A DNA stretch of 64,000 nucleotides from Fischerella sp. PCC 9431 (lineage in GTDB: Bacteria > Cyanobacteriota > Cyanobacteriia > Cyanobacteriales > Nostocaceae), in the NCBI RefSeq assembly GCF_000447295.1, contig NZ_KE650771.1, forward strand, positions 1,175,869-1,239,868, in the 5' to 3' direction. Below are positions 16,642 through 25,159 of the stretch, in pieces. Below the pieces are notes generated by a model. The model worked only from the letters and a program-made list of their open reading frames with translations, had not been told where the DNA came from and ran no database searches. Numbering within the stretch: the stretch's first letter is position 1; each line of letters begins with the position of its first letter. The translations under genes were made by a program, and so were the position numbers.

Positions 16642-18210
16642 TTACTTCTTAAAATATCTACGATTGTAACGATCTTGATACTTAGAAATATATTCAACAT
16701 TCTGCCGCTCAATTCCTGATAACAAATTAGAAGGAAAATCTTTTGCTGAATATATAGGACGATACCACGGCTGATTATCAAAATAATTTTGTAAGCCTGG
16801 AGTGATAAAACGCCGACCATGACGGGCGAAAACTGAGTTTCGCATAATATCTAACTCAAAACCGTCTTTTGTATCTAAATCTGAATCTGTTACCAATCTT
16901 TGCGAAAGCCAGGAATAATCTGAAATTGTTGTGGTAGCAGGTGATGGTGTTGAAGAAGAATTAGAGAGACTAGTTGTATTTGACTGTTTTTGAGGTTGAG
17001 GAGTTTGATTAACAGATGAAGGAGAAGGCGAAACAGAAGCTTGATTTTTTACAACTTCGGGTTTGGAGGTTTGGGGAGTAGAAGGTGAAATAGAAGCTTG
17101 ATTTTCTACAACTTCGGGTTTGGAGGTTTGGGGAGTTGTTGAAGGAAGTGATGTAGTTGTTTGTGTGACTACTGGCTGTTGTGGAGAGTCTTGAGAAGAT
17201 TTTGTTAACGCCAAACCAATAATTACAGATCCACCAATTAAACTACCAGCGATCGCACTTGCCATCAATATAGGATTACGACCACCAGTTTGCACAGTCG
17301 GTGGTGTATTTAAATTCACTGTCGGGGGTGGTGGAGGTGGTGTAGTTTGTATTGGTGGCTGAGTCCGAACGGGTTCTGTCGGTGGAATTGGACTGACGTT
17401 ACTCTGTAAAGCATCTAGCATTTGTTTGGCACTAGCAAAGCGATCGCGCGGATGATATTGTATTGCTTGATCAATGATTGTCTTTAGTGTTGGGCTAATA
17501 TTCACAGCGTGATTGTGCCAAATAATTTCCCCTGTGCGTGGATCTGTTTGTAATTCTTGTGCTTGTCTACCTGTGAGCAAATAAATAGCCGTGACGCCTA
17601 AACTATATAAATCACTCGAATAAACTGGTCTACCTGCTGCTTGTTCACTAGGCATATATCCAGGTGTACCAATGACTATCGAACTGGTAGGATTTCCTTG
17701 AGAATTCACTACCGTTCCCATTGATTCCCGGACTGCACCAAAATCAATTAGTACAGGTTTGCGATCGCGATGACGCAAAATAATATTGTCTGGTTTGATG
17801 TCGCGGTGAACAATCTGCTTGGAATGTACGTAGTCTAAAACTGGTAATAAATTTGTTAGCAAATTTCGGACATCGCTTTCACTGAATAAGCCCTGAGCTT
17901 TAATCTTGGCGGTGAGTGTGTCACCTTCAATCCATTCTTGAACTAAGTAAAATTGACTATCCAATTGAAAATAAGCGTATAACGTGGGAATCTGGTCACT
18001 AGCACCACCCAAGTCTTCCAAAATTGCCGCTTCCCGTTGAAACCGCTCTTGTACAAGTTGGTAAATCTGAGGATTATTTTGAATAGGCTTAAGTTGTTTA
18101 ATCACACAACAGCGTCGGGAGGGCATTTGAGTATCTTCTGCTAAGAAAGTCTCACCAAACCCACCACTTCCCAGAGTCTTTAGAACTTGATAGCGGTTAT
18201 TCAGCAGCAT
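16642..18210 (-). CDS. Membrane Ser/Thr protein kinase with YARHG domain
   Basis: A 522-residue Hanks-type kinase: GSGGFGETFLAEDT (Gly loop), CVIKQLKP (Lys), IVHRDIKPDNIIL, LIDFGAVRE, IGTPGYMPSEQ. The kinase domain (about 5-265) is followed by a Pro-rich linker, a TM helix near 313-332 (PILMASAIAGSLIGGSVIIG), a Ser/Thr/Pro-rich spacer with a duplicated TSKPEVV(E/K)NQAS unit, and a C-terminal YARHG domain (RNSVFARHGRRF, about 460-515) outside the membrane. YARHG domains are thought to bind ligands or cell wall at the surface. This suggests a one-component receptor kinase; substrate unknown. Only 36 bp separates it from the downstream frameshifted paralogue, so the two may be co-transcribed. 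Confidence 0.92.
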   Translation of the reverse strand: MLLNNRYQVLKTLGSGGFGETFLAEDTQMPSRRCCVIKQLKPIQNNPQIYQLVQERFQREAAILEDLGGASDQIPTLYAYFQLDSQFYLVQEWIEGDTLTAKIKAQGLFSESDVRNLLTNLLPVLDYVHSKQIVHRDIKPDNIILRHRDRKPVLIDFGAVRESMGTVVNSQGNPTSSIVIGTPGYMPSEQAAGRPVYSSDLYSLGVTAIYLLTGRQAQELQTDPRTGEIIWHNHAVNISPTLKTIIDQAIQYHPRDRFASAKQMLDALQSNVSPIPPTEPVRTQPPIQTTPPPPPPTVNLNTPPTVQTGGRNPILMASAIAGSLIGGSVIIGLALTKSSQDSPQQPVVTQTTTSLPSTTPQTSKPEVVENQASISPSTPQTSKPEVVKNQASVSPSPSSVNQTPQPQKQSNTTSLSNSSSTPSPATTTISDYSWLSQRLVTDSDLDTKDGFELDIMRNSVFARHGRRFITPGLQNYFDNQPWYRPIYSAKDFPSNLLSGIERQNVEYISKYQDRYNRRYFKK

Positions 18211-18688
18211 GTGCTTTCATCCTTTTGCTGTCAAATAAAAAACAACGCCAAGCGCCATTTCTCATGATGTTACCAAGTACAAAACTTAGCTGACATCAAG
18301 TCTACAGCATTATCTAAAACTTTAAAAAAACCCTTCCCTAATCTTAGAGAAGAGTTATATTTTTAACAATGAACAGGGGATAGCTGATATCTTGCACCAA
18401 CCCCATATCCCGCCTCAGAATTAATTGGTGAGGCTAATAGCATAAGTCCGTTAAAAGGGACTGAAATACTGTCCTAGTCAGATTTATCTGACTTTAGCTA
18501 TTAGCCAATAAATTTATTTATTGGCGGGATGAAAAACTGATGCAACATATGATGATAGGCATAAAAATCTGATACAGCAGATTTCAGGTAAATGAGGTAC
18601 AAATTTTAAAAACAAAGCCATATACCAAGAGACTTTCAAACCTGTTCCCCGTTAAGAGTTCCCCGTTCCCTGCTGTAACTTATAACTG
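18211..18688. other. Intergenic region with multi-hairpin repeat
   Basis: 478 bp upstream of the YARHG kinase and downstream of the TPR lipoprotein gene. No gene. It holds the structured repeat at 18432-18524 and a short GTTCCCCGTTAAGAGTTCCCC repeat remnant (about 18643-18673). Confidence 0.5.
18432..18524. repeat. Multi-hairpin repeat with GCTATTAGC motif
   Basis: Outer stem GGCTAATAGC / GCTATTAGCC (10 of 10 bp) encloses two hairpins, AGTCC...GGACT and AGTCAGAT-TT-ATCTGACT (8 bp). It is followed by a perfect CCAATAAAT-TT-ATTTATTGG palindrome. The compact branched layout recurs at 24797-24907, so this is a dispersed repeat family rather than a gene-specific signal. Confidence 0.75.
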
Positions 18689-20335
18689 TTAAAGCTGCGC
18701 TACTGTAATTAGTAAATCAGCATTTTTCCAAGCTGCTTGAAAACGCTGTTGTACTGCTTGTGCGGCTTCTGTTTTACCCTGTGCTTCTAAACTTTGGGCA
18801 AGTCCTGCTAATGACCAGCCATTTTCTGGAAAGCGCTGCAAATCTTCTTGGTAGACAATCTCAGCTGCTGCTGGTTGATTGGCTTGAAGTAAAACTGATC
18901 CTAGAGATTGGCGGATCGGGTAGTACCAAGATGAGGGTTCATCGTAGTTGAGTTGATCTTCAAGATTGACGGCTGTTTTGAGGTGGGCGATCGCTTGAGT
19001 GTAATCACCTTGTTTAGCTGCGAGTTTACCTGTTAAAACCTCAACTGCAATGTTCAACAAATCGGTTGTGGTGTTGATATCCCAAATTGTGACTTTTGTT
19101 AATGCTGGATCTGTGGCGATCGCTTTTAGCTTTTCGAGTTCTTGACTAGCTTCTTGCAATTGACCTTTGGCTGTGAAAGCTGTTCCCCGCGCATAGTGCC
19201 AAACTCCATTTGGATACATCAAATCCTCTGCTGGGGCTGTTTGTGCCAAAATCTCATCCCACTTCCCAAAACGAGTCATGGTATAAAGCGGCATGGAATA
19301 ATAATGTTGTAGCGTTTCATATCCACGTTCTCGCATTTTCTGTTCATCTGCCATCGCCGCGGTATCATAAGCAGCTTGCATGGCAAGTGTTTGATTACCT
19401 TCCATTGTGGCAGCAGCCCAGAGGAAATGATGATTGTGTGGTATGTAGGCTAGAGGATAAATACCTTGTTTGTGACATTGAGTAACGTATTCTCTATCAA
19501 CTACAATCGCTTTTTGGTTTGCTACCACAGCATCATGATATCGCCCAACACGCATGTAGATATGTGAAGGCATATGTACCAGGTGTCCGGAAGCAGGAAC
19601 TAAATTACCCAGGCGATCGGCTGCTGCGATCGCTAATTCGGGTTTTACGGCTTCCACAGCATGAATATATAAGTGATTAGCCCCTGGATGATTGGGATTA
19701 CGTTTTAATACTGCTTCTAATGTCTGCAAAACTTCTTGAGTTTCCGGCTTTGGTTCACCGTTCTTTTGCCAGTAATTCCAAGGCATAGTATTCATCAGTG
19801 CATCAGCAAACAAAGTCGCTGCATCTAAATCGTCTGGGTAAAGTTTTGCTACTTCTCGCATTGCGTTTGCATAGGTGAGATTCAGAGATTCACGGTCTTT
19901 TACTGCTTTTGCTGAGTAGCGTTTTGCCAATGCTTGAATGTAAGCTTTCTCTTTTTCATTCGCTTGATCACTTAGTTGCTGCGCTTTTTGCAGTGCTTCC
20001 CAAGCTGGAGACACAGCCTCATCAGTCATCGCTGCATTGATATTTGCACCTAGAACAAAAGCAACTCCCCAGTTACAAATCGCACAATTTGGATCAAGTT
20101 TAGCGGCTTCTCGAAAAGAACGTTCAGCCTCAGCATGATTAAAACCATAAGTCAGAATTAGACCTTGGTCAAAGTAGCGCTGGGCTAGTTGTGATTTTGT
20201 CGAAATCGGATGATGATAGTTGCCTAGATTATCAAAAAGAGGGGCGGTAGCAGAATTTTGTAAATTAACAGAAGGACAACCCGATAAGCCAAAAGAAATG
20301 ATCAGAGTCAATATAAAAAATAGGATGCGGTACAT
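18689..20335 (-). CDS. TPR-containing lipoprotein
   Basis: A 548-residue protein with a lipoprotein signal peptide (ILFFILTLIISFGLSGC, lipobox LSGC at about 16-19) and TPR-like helical repeats across its length: AQRYFDQGLILTYGFNHAEA near the start and AAEIVYQEDLQRFPENGWSL near the end. A conserved middle (NPNHPGANHLYIHAVEA, HMPSHIYMRVGRY, YIPHNHHFLWAAA) is rich in His and characteristic of a family of uncharacterised bacterial TPR lipoproteins. The His clusters could bind metal; that is inference. A perfect AGGAG precedes the ATG. Confidence 0.85.
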   Translation of the reverse strand: MYRILFFILTLIISFGLSGCPSVNLQNSATAPLFDNLGNYHHPISTKSQLAQRYFDQGLILTYGFNHAEAERSFREAAKLDPNCAICNWGVAFVLGANINAAMTDEAVSPAWEALQKAQQLSDQANEKEKAYIQALAKRYSAKAVKDRESLNLTYANAMREVAKLYPDDLDAATLFADALMNTMPWNYWQKNGEPKPETQEVLQTLEAVLKRNPNHPGANHLYIHAVEAVKPELAIAAADRLGNLVPASGHLVHMPSHIYMRVGRYHDAVVANQKAIVVDREYVTQCHKQGIYPLAYIPHNHHFLWAAATMEGNQTLAMQAAYDTAAMADEQKMRERGYETLQHYYSMPLYTMTRFGKWDEILAQTAPAEDLMYPNGVWHYARGTAFTAKGQLQEASQELEKLKAIATDPALTKVTIWDINTTTDLLNIAVEVLTGKLAAKQGDYTQAIAHLKTAVNLEDQLNYDEPSSWYYPIRQSLGSVLLQANQPAAAEIVYQEDLQRFPENGWSLAGLAQSLEAQGKTEAAQAVQQRFQAAWKNADLLITVAQL

Positions 20336-20410
20336 TTTTTCTCCTACGTGATTGATTAAAGATGGTTAAATTAAATTATGTTGAGTAAAGTAAAATCATT
20401 TAAGCAAGCT

Positions 20411-20456
20411 CGTAGTGAGGACTTCAGTCCTCAACAAAGGACTAAAGTCCTTACTA
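20411..20456. repeat. Palindromic intergenic repeat
   Basis: GTAGTGAGGACTTCAGTCC and GGACTAAAGTCCTTACTAC form nested hairpins (GAGGACTTCAGTCCTC; AGGACTAAAGTCCT). This is a dispersed repeat of the hairpin type common in these genomes. Confidence 0.65.
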
Positions 20457-20565
20457 CAAACCTAAAAAAAGAAATTGTAGAATACAACTATGAAATTAAT
20501 AGCTGGAATTGAGATATTAGTTTATTTATCTGAGGTAGTTGAGGTATTTACGCCGATTCAGTTAT

Positions 20566-21138
20566 TTAATTCTTGAGATTTTGCCAATCACTTTTGAGGA
20601 TTCCATAGTCCATAAAATCTATATATTCACCCCATTTGAGAGTATGCTGACGGCGACATCCTTCATAGGTCATGCCAATTTTTTGCATGACTCGCCCTGA
20701 TGTGGGATTATGGACAAAATGAGATGCACAAATGCGGTGCAATCCTAGTTTTTCAAAGCCATAGCGCAACACTTCTTTCGCTGCTTCCGTACAGTAACCA
20801 TTTCCCCAAAACGGTTTACCAATCCAGTAACCCAACTCAGCATGGTTATGTTCTTGATTAATTCCCAAACCGATCGCACCACACAATGTATTTTTATCAC
20901 GTAAGGCGATCGCAAAGTTCACACCTTTACCTTGACTGAATGCTGTTGGATGAGTTTGAATCCACTCTTGAGCCATACCATCTTCATAAGGATGGGGAAT
21001 GGTAAGAGTCATTGCAGCAACTTCCCGCGCACCAGCCAAAAGTTGAACATCGTCTGCATCTGCAAGGCAAAATGGTCGTAAAATCAGTCTTTGAGTTTGC
21101 AAAGTTGGTTGCTCAACCTGATAAATAGTTTGATCCAT
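20566..21138 (-). CDS. GNAT N-acetyltransferase, RimJ/RimL type
   Basis: A 190-residue protein. QTQRLILRPFCLADADDVQ is the family opening, LGYWIGKPFWGNGYCTEAAKEVLRYGF is the acetyl-CoA binding loop, and HNPTSGRVMQKIGMTYEG the conserved end. RimJ/L-type enzymes acetylate N-terminal residues of ribosomal proteins, but most paralogues act on unknown small molecules or proteins. The ribosome binding site is weak. Confidence 0.92.
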   Translation of the reverse strand: MDQTIYQVEQPTLQTQRLILRPFCLADADDVQLLAGAREVAAMTLTIPHPYEDGMAQEWIQTHPTAFSQGKGVNFAIALRDKNTLCGAIGLGINQEHNHAELGYWIGKPFWGNGYCTEAAKEVLRYGFEKLGLHRICASHFVHNPTSGRVMQKIGMTYEGCRRQHTLKWGEYIDFMDYGILKSDWQNLKN

Positions 21139-21218
21139 AAAATTTATCGGTGTTGCTGAATCAAAATATTAGTTTACAATTCACGGATGTGTAGAGACGT
21201 AGCATTGGTAAGTCTCCA

Positions 21219-22751
21219 CTATTTACCATTCCTCATACTCTCAAACACCAGCCGAGAAATATCCGGGAAAACATTTTGACTAGCAGCGTAGGCTGGATCT
21301 TCTGCAAAAATAGCAATGATATAACGAGTTTTGCCGTCTTTAGTAGCCACATATGCAACTTCTTGACGAGATGCTGTCGTCCAACCAGCTTTAGAAGCAA
21401 AAACAATTTGATCTGCATCTGTGGCTAAAGATTCACCCAAAAAATTCTCTACAGGATTAAACTCATCTGGATTAGGTGGCTGTAATTTCCATGCTTCTGG
21501 ATGCAAATCTCTAGTTAATAAACCAATCATTTGTTCACTATATTCCGCTCCAACTGCTTGACTGGTAAAAATTTCGTACATCAACCTGGCAGCTTGATAT
21601 GTTGTAATTTTATTACGCCTGGGATTCTGAAGATTATCACCACGTAACTGTAAATCAGCGCCTTTAGGTTCTGTAACTTTTAAATAGAAAATTGGATAAG
21701 TTTTTTGGCTAACATTAATATCTTTGTAACCAGCTTTTTGAAAGAAATTATTTAATGTTCGACGCTTTTGTTTCCATACTTGGAATTGTTCATCACTCAA
21801 TTTCTTTTCATAAGAATAAGTGCCACTCACAAGGTCTATTATACGACTGGCAGCATCATTATCTGATTTCAACATCATTGCATTCAAATCAGAATTAATA
21901 GTATAAGTAAATGGAATTAAACCTTGTTTTATTTGGGCTTCCAGGATAGTCATCCAAAATAGTTTCACGACACTAGCCGGATATCTAGGCGAGTCTTGCT
22001 GATAACCAGAAATAGTATTTTTATTTAAATCTATTAATGTAATTGACAAACCCTGAGTAGGTAAATTTTTCTCTTTGATGTAGTCTAATATTCTATTGAC
22101 ATGACTATCTAACTTATCACTTGGTTTAAATTGAGGAGGTACTTTGACATTATATGTCAAATCTGAATCTGCTTTTGCTAATTGAGAAGATGATTCTAAG
22201 GGTAAATTAACTGGTTGAGTGGATAAGTCCGGTTGATTAATAAAAGGTCTTTGGGTATTAATATTTGTCGGTGAAGTAGGTAATTTTGATTCTGGTGAAA
22301 TAACTGTTGGGGGTTGTACAGATGAATTATTAATAGTTTCCGAATTTTGATTTTTTGCTCTTTGGGCAAAAAATGAACTAACTCCAAATAAACCAACTAT
22401 TGCCATGACAACTAAAGCAATCAGTCCATAAAATTGCAAATGCGATAATTTTGTGATTCGAGATTTGCTCATCTTGATTGCTTCTGTAATTTGAGATAGA
22501 TTTGGTTGCTGTTTAGCTATCTTTGGCTTTGGGGGATGATGTATTTTTTGGGTATAGGAAACAGAAGTAGGATTTTGAATAACAGTCGTTGTTTGCTTTT
22601 GTTCATGATTCAATCCTGCAATCTGTTTTTGTAATTGAATATTTTGTTGTTGGAGATTTTCAATAATTAGATAAGCGCGTTGTAACTTAGCTTCTAGTTC
22701 GGCAATTTTGCGATCGCGACCATTTAGTTGTGTTTTTGATTGCTGATCCAC
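21219..22751 (-). CDS. Membrane-anchored serine hydrolase (class A beta-lactamase fold)
   Basis: A 510-residue protein. N-terminal coiled coil (about 10-50, DRKIAELEAKLQRAYLIIEN), one TM helix near 108-128 (FYGLIALVVMAIVGLFGVSSFF), a Ser/Pro-rich linker, and a C-terminal penicillin-recognising domain with SxxK (PASVVKLFW, near 260), SDN (LKSDNDAASRI, near 296) and KxG (ASKAGWT, near 453). The triad is complete. It could be a carboxypeptidase-like wall enzyme or beta-lactamase; the topology places the catalytic part in the periplasm. It begins with GTG, chosen because AAGGTG lies 7 bp upstream and the coiled coil starts directly after. Confidence 0.87.
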   Translation of the reverse strand: MDQQSKTQLNGRDRKIAELEAKLQRAYLIIENLQQQNIQLQKQIAGLNHEQKQTTTVIQNPTSVSYTQKIHHPPKPKIAKQQPNLSQITEAIKMSKSRITKLSHLQFYGLIALVVMAIVGLFGVSSFFAQRAKNQNSETINNSSVQPPTVISPESKLPTSPTNINTQRPFINQPDLSTQPVNLPLESSSQLAKADSDLTYNVKVPPQFKPSDKLDSHVNRILDYIKEKNLPTQGLSITLIDLNKNTISGYQQDSPRYPASVVKLFWMTILEAQIKQGLIPFTYTINSDLNAMMLKSDNDAASRIIDLVSGTYSYEKKLSDEQFQVWKQKRRTLNNFFQKAGYKDINVSQKTYPIFYLKVTEPKGADLQLRGDNLQNPRRNKITTYQAARLMYEIFTSQAVGAEYSEQMIGLLTRDLHPEAWKLQPPNPDEFNPVENFLGESLATDADQIVFASKAGWTTASRQEVAYVATKDGKTRYIIAIFAEDPAYAASQNVFPDISRLVFESMRNGK

Positions 22752-22820
22752 AAGCTACACCTTGAACAATAAAATTTTTAACTGCAAGAATACAGGCATT
22801 ATAAGGTATAAACTCAAAAA

Positions 22821-24575
22821 TTAACTTTTACGTAGTGTTCTCAGAGATTTATAGTCAGATATTTTGACTTGACCATTTTCAAATTGTAAAGAATAGCGCA
22901 CCAATAAAGTATCAAAGGAAGTGTTGGTTAGATCGGCTTTACCGTCTTTAATCAATGTGCGTTCTTCTGTGATTTCCACTTCTATTGTTGCTTGGTCGCC
23001 ACTAGCTTTAAAAGCTTTCACTGCATCCAAACTTTGGACACCATAATTGTAGTAAGCATTATTTCTCTGCAACCAATCAACAGAACTCAAACAATCTTCT
23101 TCTTTGCCATCACTTGCAAGACAGACATCAGGATCATCTATTTTTTTGATATTGTCTTTATAGGCTTTACCTGTGAGCAATTGTTCTCCTAAATCTGTTC
23201 TATAAGGAGGAGCAAATATTTCTCGTTTTGCATTTATCCAATTTTTTAACACTTCCACAGCTGCTGTTTGAGAAATAGAAGCATTTGTAGATGTTAAAAC
23301 AGTCGGTTCAGTTTCTGGAGAAGAACTTATTGTTGGTGTTGGGGAAACAGAAATAATATTACGTTTAGGAGAAAAAATTGGTATTGGTTGGGAATTTGTG
23401 GTTGGGGTGAGTGAAGGTGAAACAGATACTGCTGGTGAAGGACTAATTCTGGTAGCAGGCTGATTTTGTCCAGAAGAATTATTTCTCAAAACTTCCATCA
23501 TCCACCAACCACCAACAACAAATACACCAATAACACTACCTATAATTACAGCTTGTTGCCATGTACCTAAACCGTTTTGATGTTGAGATGTACTGGATTG
23601 AGGATAAGTAACTTGTTGTTGATAGGGAACCTGTGGAGGAGGTGCTGATTGTTGGTTAGTTGTTGGCGGTTGCTGTATATATTGCCCTTGTGGTGGTATG
23701 GTATACACTGGATTTTGAGGTGTAGGTACTGTTGCTGCTACTGGTGTTGATCCAGCTTGCAAGGCTGCAAGCATATCTCTAGCATTGAGATAGCGATCGC
23801 GTGGTGATTGTTGAACTGCTTTATCCAACACCATCGCCAAACTCGGACTAATATTCAAAGCAAAATTTCGCCACAGAATCTCACCCGTAGCAGGATCAGT
23901 TGCTAACTGCTGTGGAATCTTACCTGTCAGCAAATAGATCGCAGTTAAACCCAAACTATAGATATCACTAGCAAACACAGGACGTCCAGCAGTTTGTTCC
24001 ATTGGCATATATCCTGGTGTACCAATCACAATTGATCTGCTGGAGTTTCCAGAAGCAGTCACCACCGTACCCATTGTTTCTTTGACTGCGCCAAAGTCGA
24101 TTAAAACTGGTTTGCCATCAAAATTGCGAATTAAAATATTGTCCGGTTTGATATCCCGGTGTACCATGTGCTTGCTATGCACATAATTAAGAATCGGCAA
24201 AATATTTATCAAAATATCTTTGACCGAGGTTTCACTCATAGACCCTTGTTGCTGCAAGATCTGGGTTAAAGTATTACCCTCTATATATTCTTGAACTAAA
24301 TAAAACTGTCCATTTTCAGTAAAATAGGCATACAGTTTAGGAATTTGGTTACTACCATCTCCCAATTCTTCTAAAATCGCCGCTTCTCGTTGAAACCGAT
24401 CTTGCACCAGTTGGTAAACCTGGGGATTGTCAACCACAGGCTTAAGTTGTTTAATAACACAACGACGACCAGAAGGCATCTGTGTATCTTCTGCTAAAAA
24501 AGTTTCTCCAAATCCACCATTGCCAAGCACGCTCAAAAGCTTGTAGCGATTGTTTAACAGCATCGGTGTGATCAT
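22821..24575 (-). CDS. Membrane Ser/Thr protein kinase with IMS (ARC6-like) domain
   Basis: A 584-residue kinase paralogous to the two at 15-18 kb: LGNGGFGETFLAEDT, VIKQLKP, MVHRDIKPDNILI, LIDFGAVKE, IGTPGYMPMEQ. After a Pro/Gln-rich linker and a TM helix (about 353-373, WQQAVIIGSVIGVFVVGGWW), the extracytoplasmic end is an IMS/DUF4101-type domain (AAVEVLKNWINAKREIFAPP ... YYNYGVQSLDAV), as in ARC6-like proteins. An AAGGA 6 bp upstream favours the first ATG (MITPMLL) over the internal one. Stand-alone gene. Confidence 0.92.
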   Translation of the reverse strand: MITPMLLNNRYKLLSVLGNGGFGETFLAEDTQMPSGRRCVIKQLKPVVDNPQVYQLVQDRFQREAAILEELGDGSNQIPKLYAYFTENGQFYLVQEYIEGNTLTQILQQQGSMSETSVKDILINILPILNYVHSKHMVHRDIKPDNILIRNFDGKPVLIDFGAVKETMGTVVTASGNSSRSIVIGTPGYMPMEQTAGRPVFASDIYSLGLTAIYLLTGKIPQQLATDPATGEILWRNFALNISPSLAMVLDKAVQQSPRDRYLNARDMLAALQAGSTPVAATVPTPQNPVYTIPPQGQYIQQPPTTNQQSAPPPQVPYQQQVTYPQSSTSQHQNGLGTWQQAVIIGSVIGVFVVGGWWMMEVLRNNSSGQNQPATRISPSPAVSVSPSLTPTTNSQPIPIFSPKRNIISVSPTPTISSSPETEPTVLTSTNASISQTAAVEVLKNWINAKREIFAPPYRTDLGEQLLTGKAYKDNIKKIDDPDVCLASDGKEEDCLSSVDWLQRNNAYYNYGVQSLDAVKAFKASGDQATIEVEITEERTLIKDGKADLTNTSFDTLLVRYSLQFENGQVKISDYKSLRTLRKS

Positions 24576-25159
24576 ACTTTTCCTTGCTTGGTATCTAGTT
24601 AAAAATAGATACAGTTATTTGTATAAAAATTCCAGAAGCCTCAGTAATAACTTTACTTTTTGTAACTCAATATCAGCAATCCTACCCGCAGACTTTACCC
24701 ATCTGTCACCAATTGAGGATATAACAGAAATCTCCCACTGCAAATCAGCCTGTAAAGTCTGATTTCTTGGGAGCATCCCAAATGTTCAAAAAACGCCTGC
24801 GATTGAAATCGCAGTCTCATAGTCAAAGTCTGCTTCAGCAGACTGTTTGATTTTATGAAGTCGTCTTCAGACGACTTGCGCTATTAGCAAAGGGTTTAAA
24901 CCCTTTGTAGTTGGTTATTTTGCTATCTACCTCTAGTGCAATGCAAAGGGAGAATTTCGCAGAATTAGTTAAACTGGGATCTCAAGTAAACATCTGAGAA
25001 AGAAATCTTTAAACTAGTGATATTAACATTCAAATATTATTTACTTAGAAATAATATTTTACTATAAAAACTCATTTTGATTAATTACTTTTAAACAAAA
25101 ACATGTTTACTTTTCCAGGCAAAATAAAAGACAATCTCATTCATAATTAGAGACAAAAA
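24576..25159. other. Divergent intergenic region with hairpin array
   Basis: 584 bp between the IMS kinase and the hybrid histidine kinase, which are transcribed away from each other; it must hold both promoters. The centre is the hairpin array at 24797-24907. The rest is AT-rich with no supported ORF. Confidence 0.5.
24797..24907. repeat. Four-hairpin repeat with GCTATTAGC motif
   Basis: Four successive palindromes: CTGCGATT/AATCGCAG, AGTCTGC-TTCA-GCAGACT, AAGTCGTC-TTCA-GACGACTT and CAAAGGGTTTAAACCCTTTG. GCTATTAGC lies between the last two, as in the copy at 18432-18524. Same repeat family, different stem sequences, so the structures are conserved by compensating changes. Confidence 0.75.
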
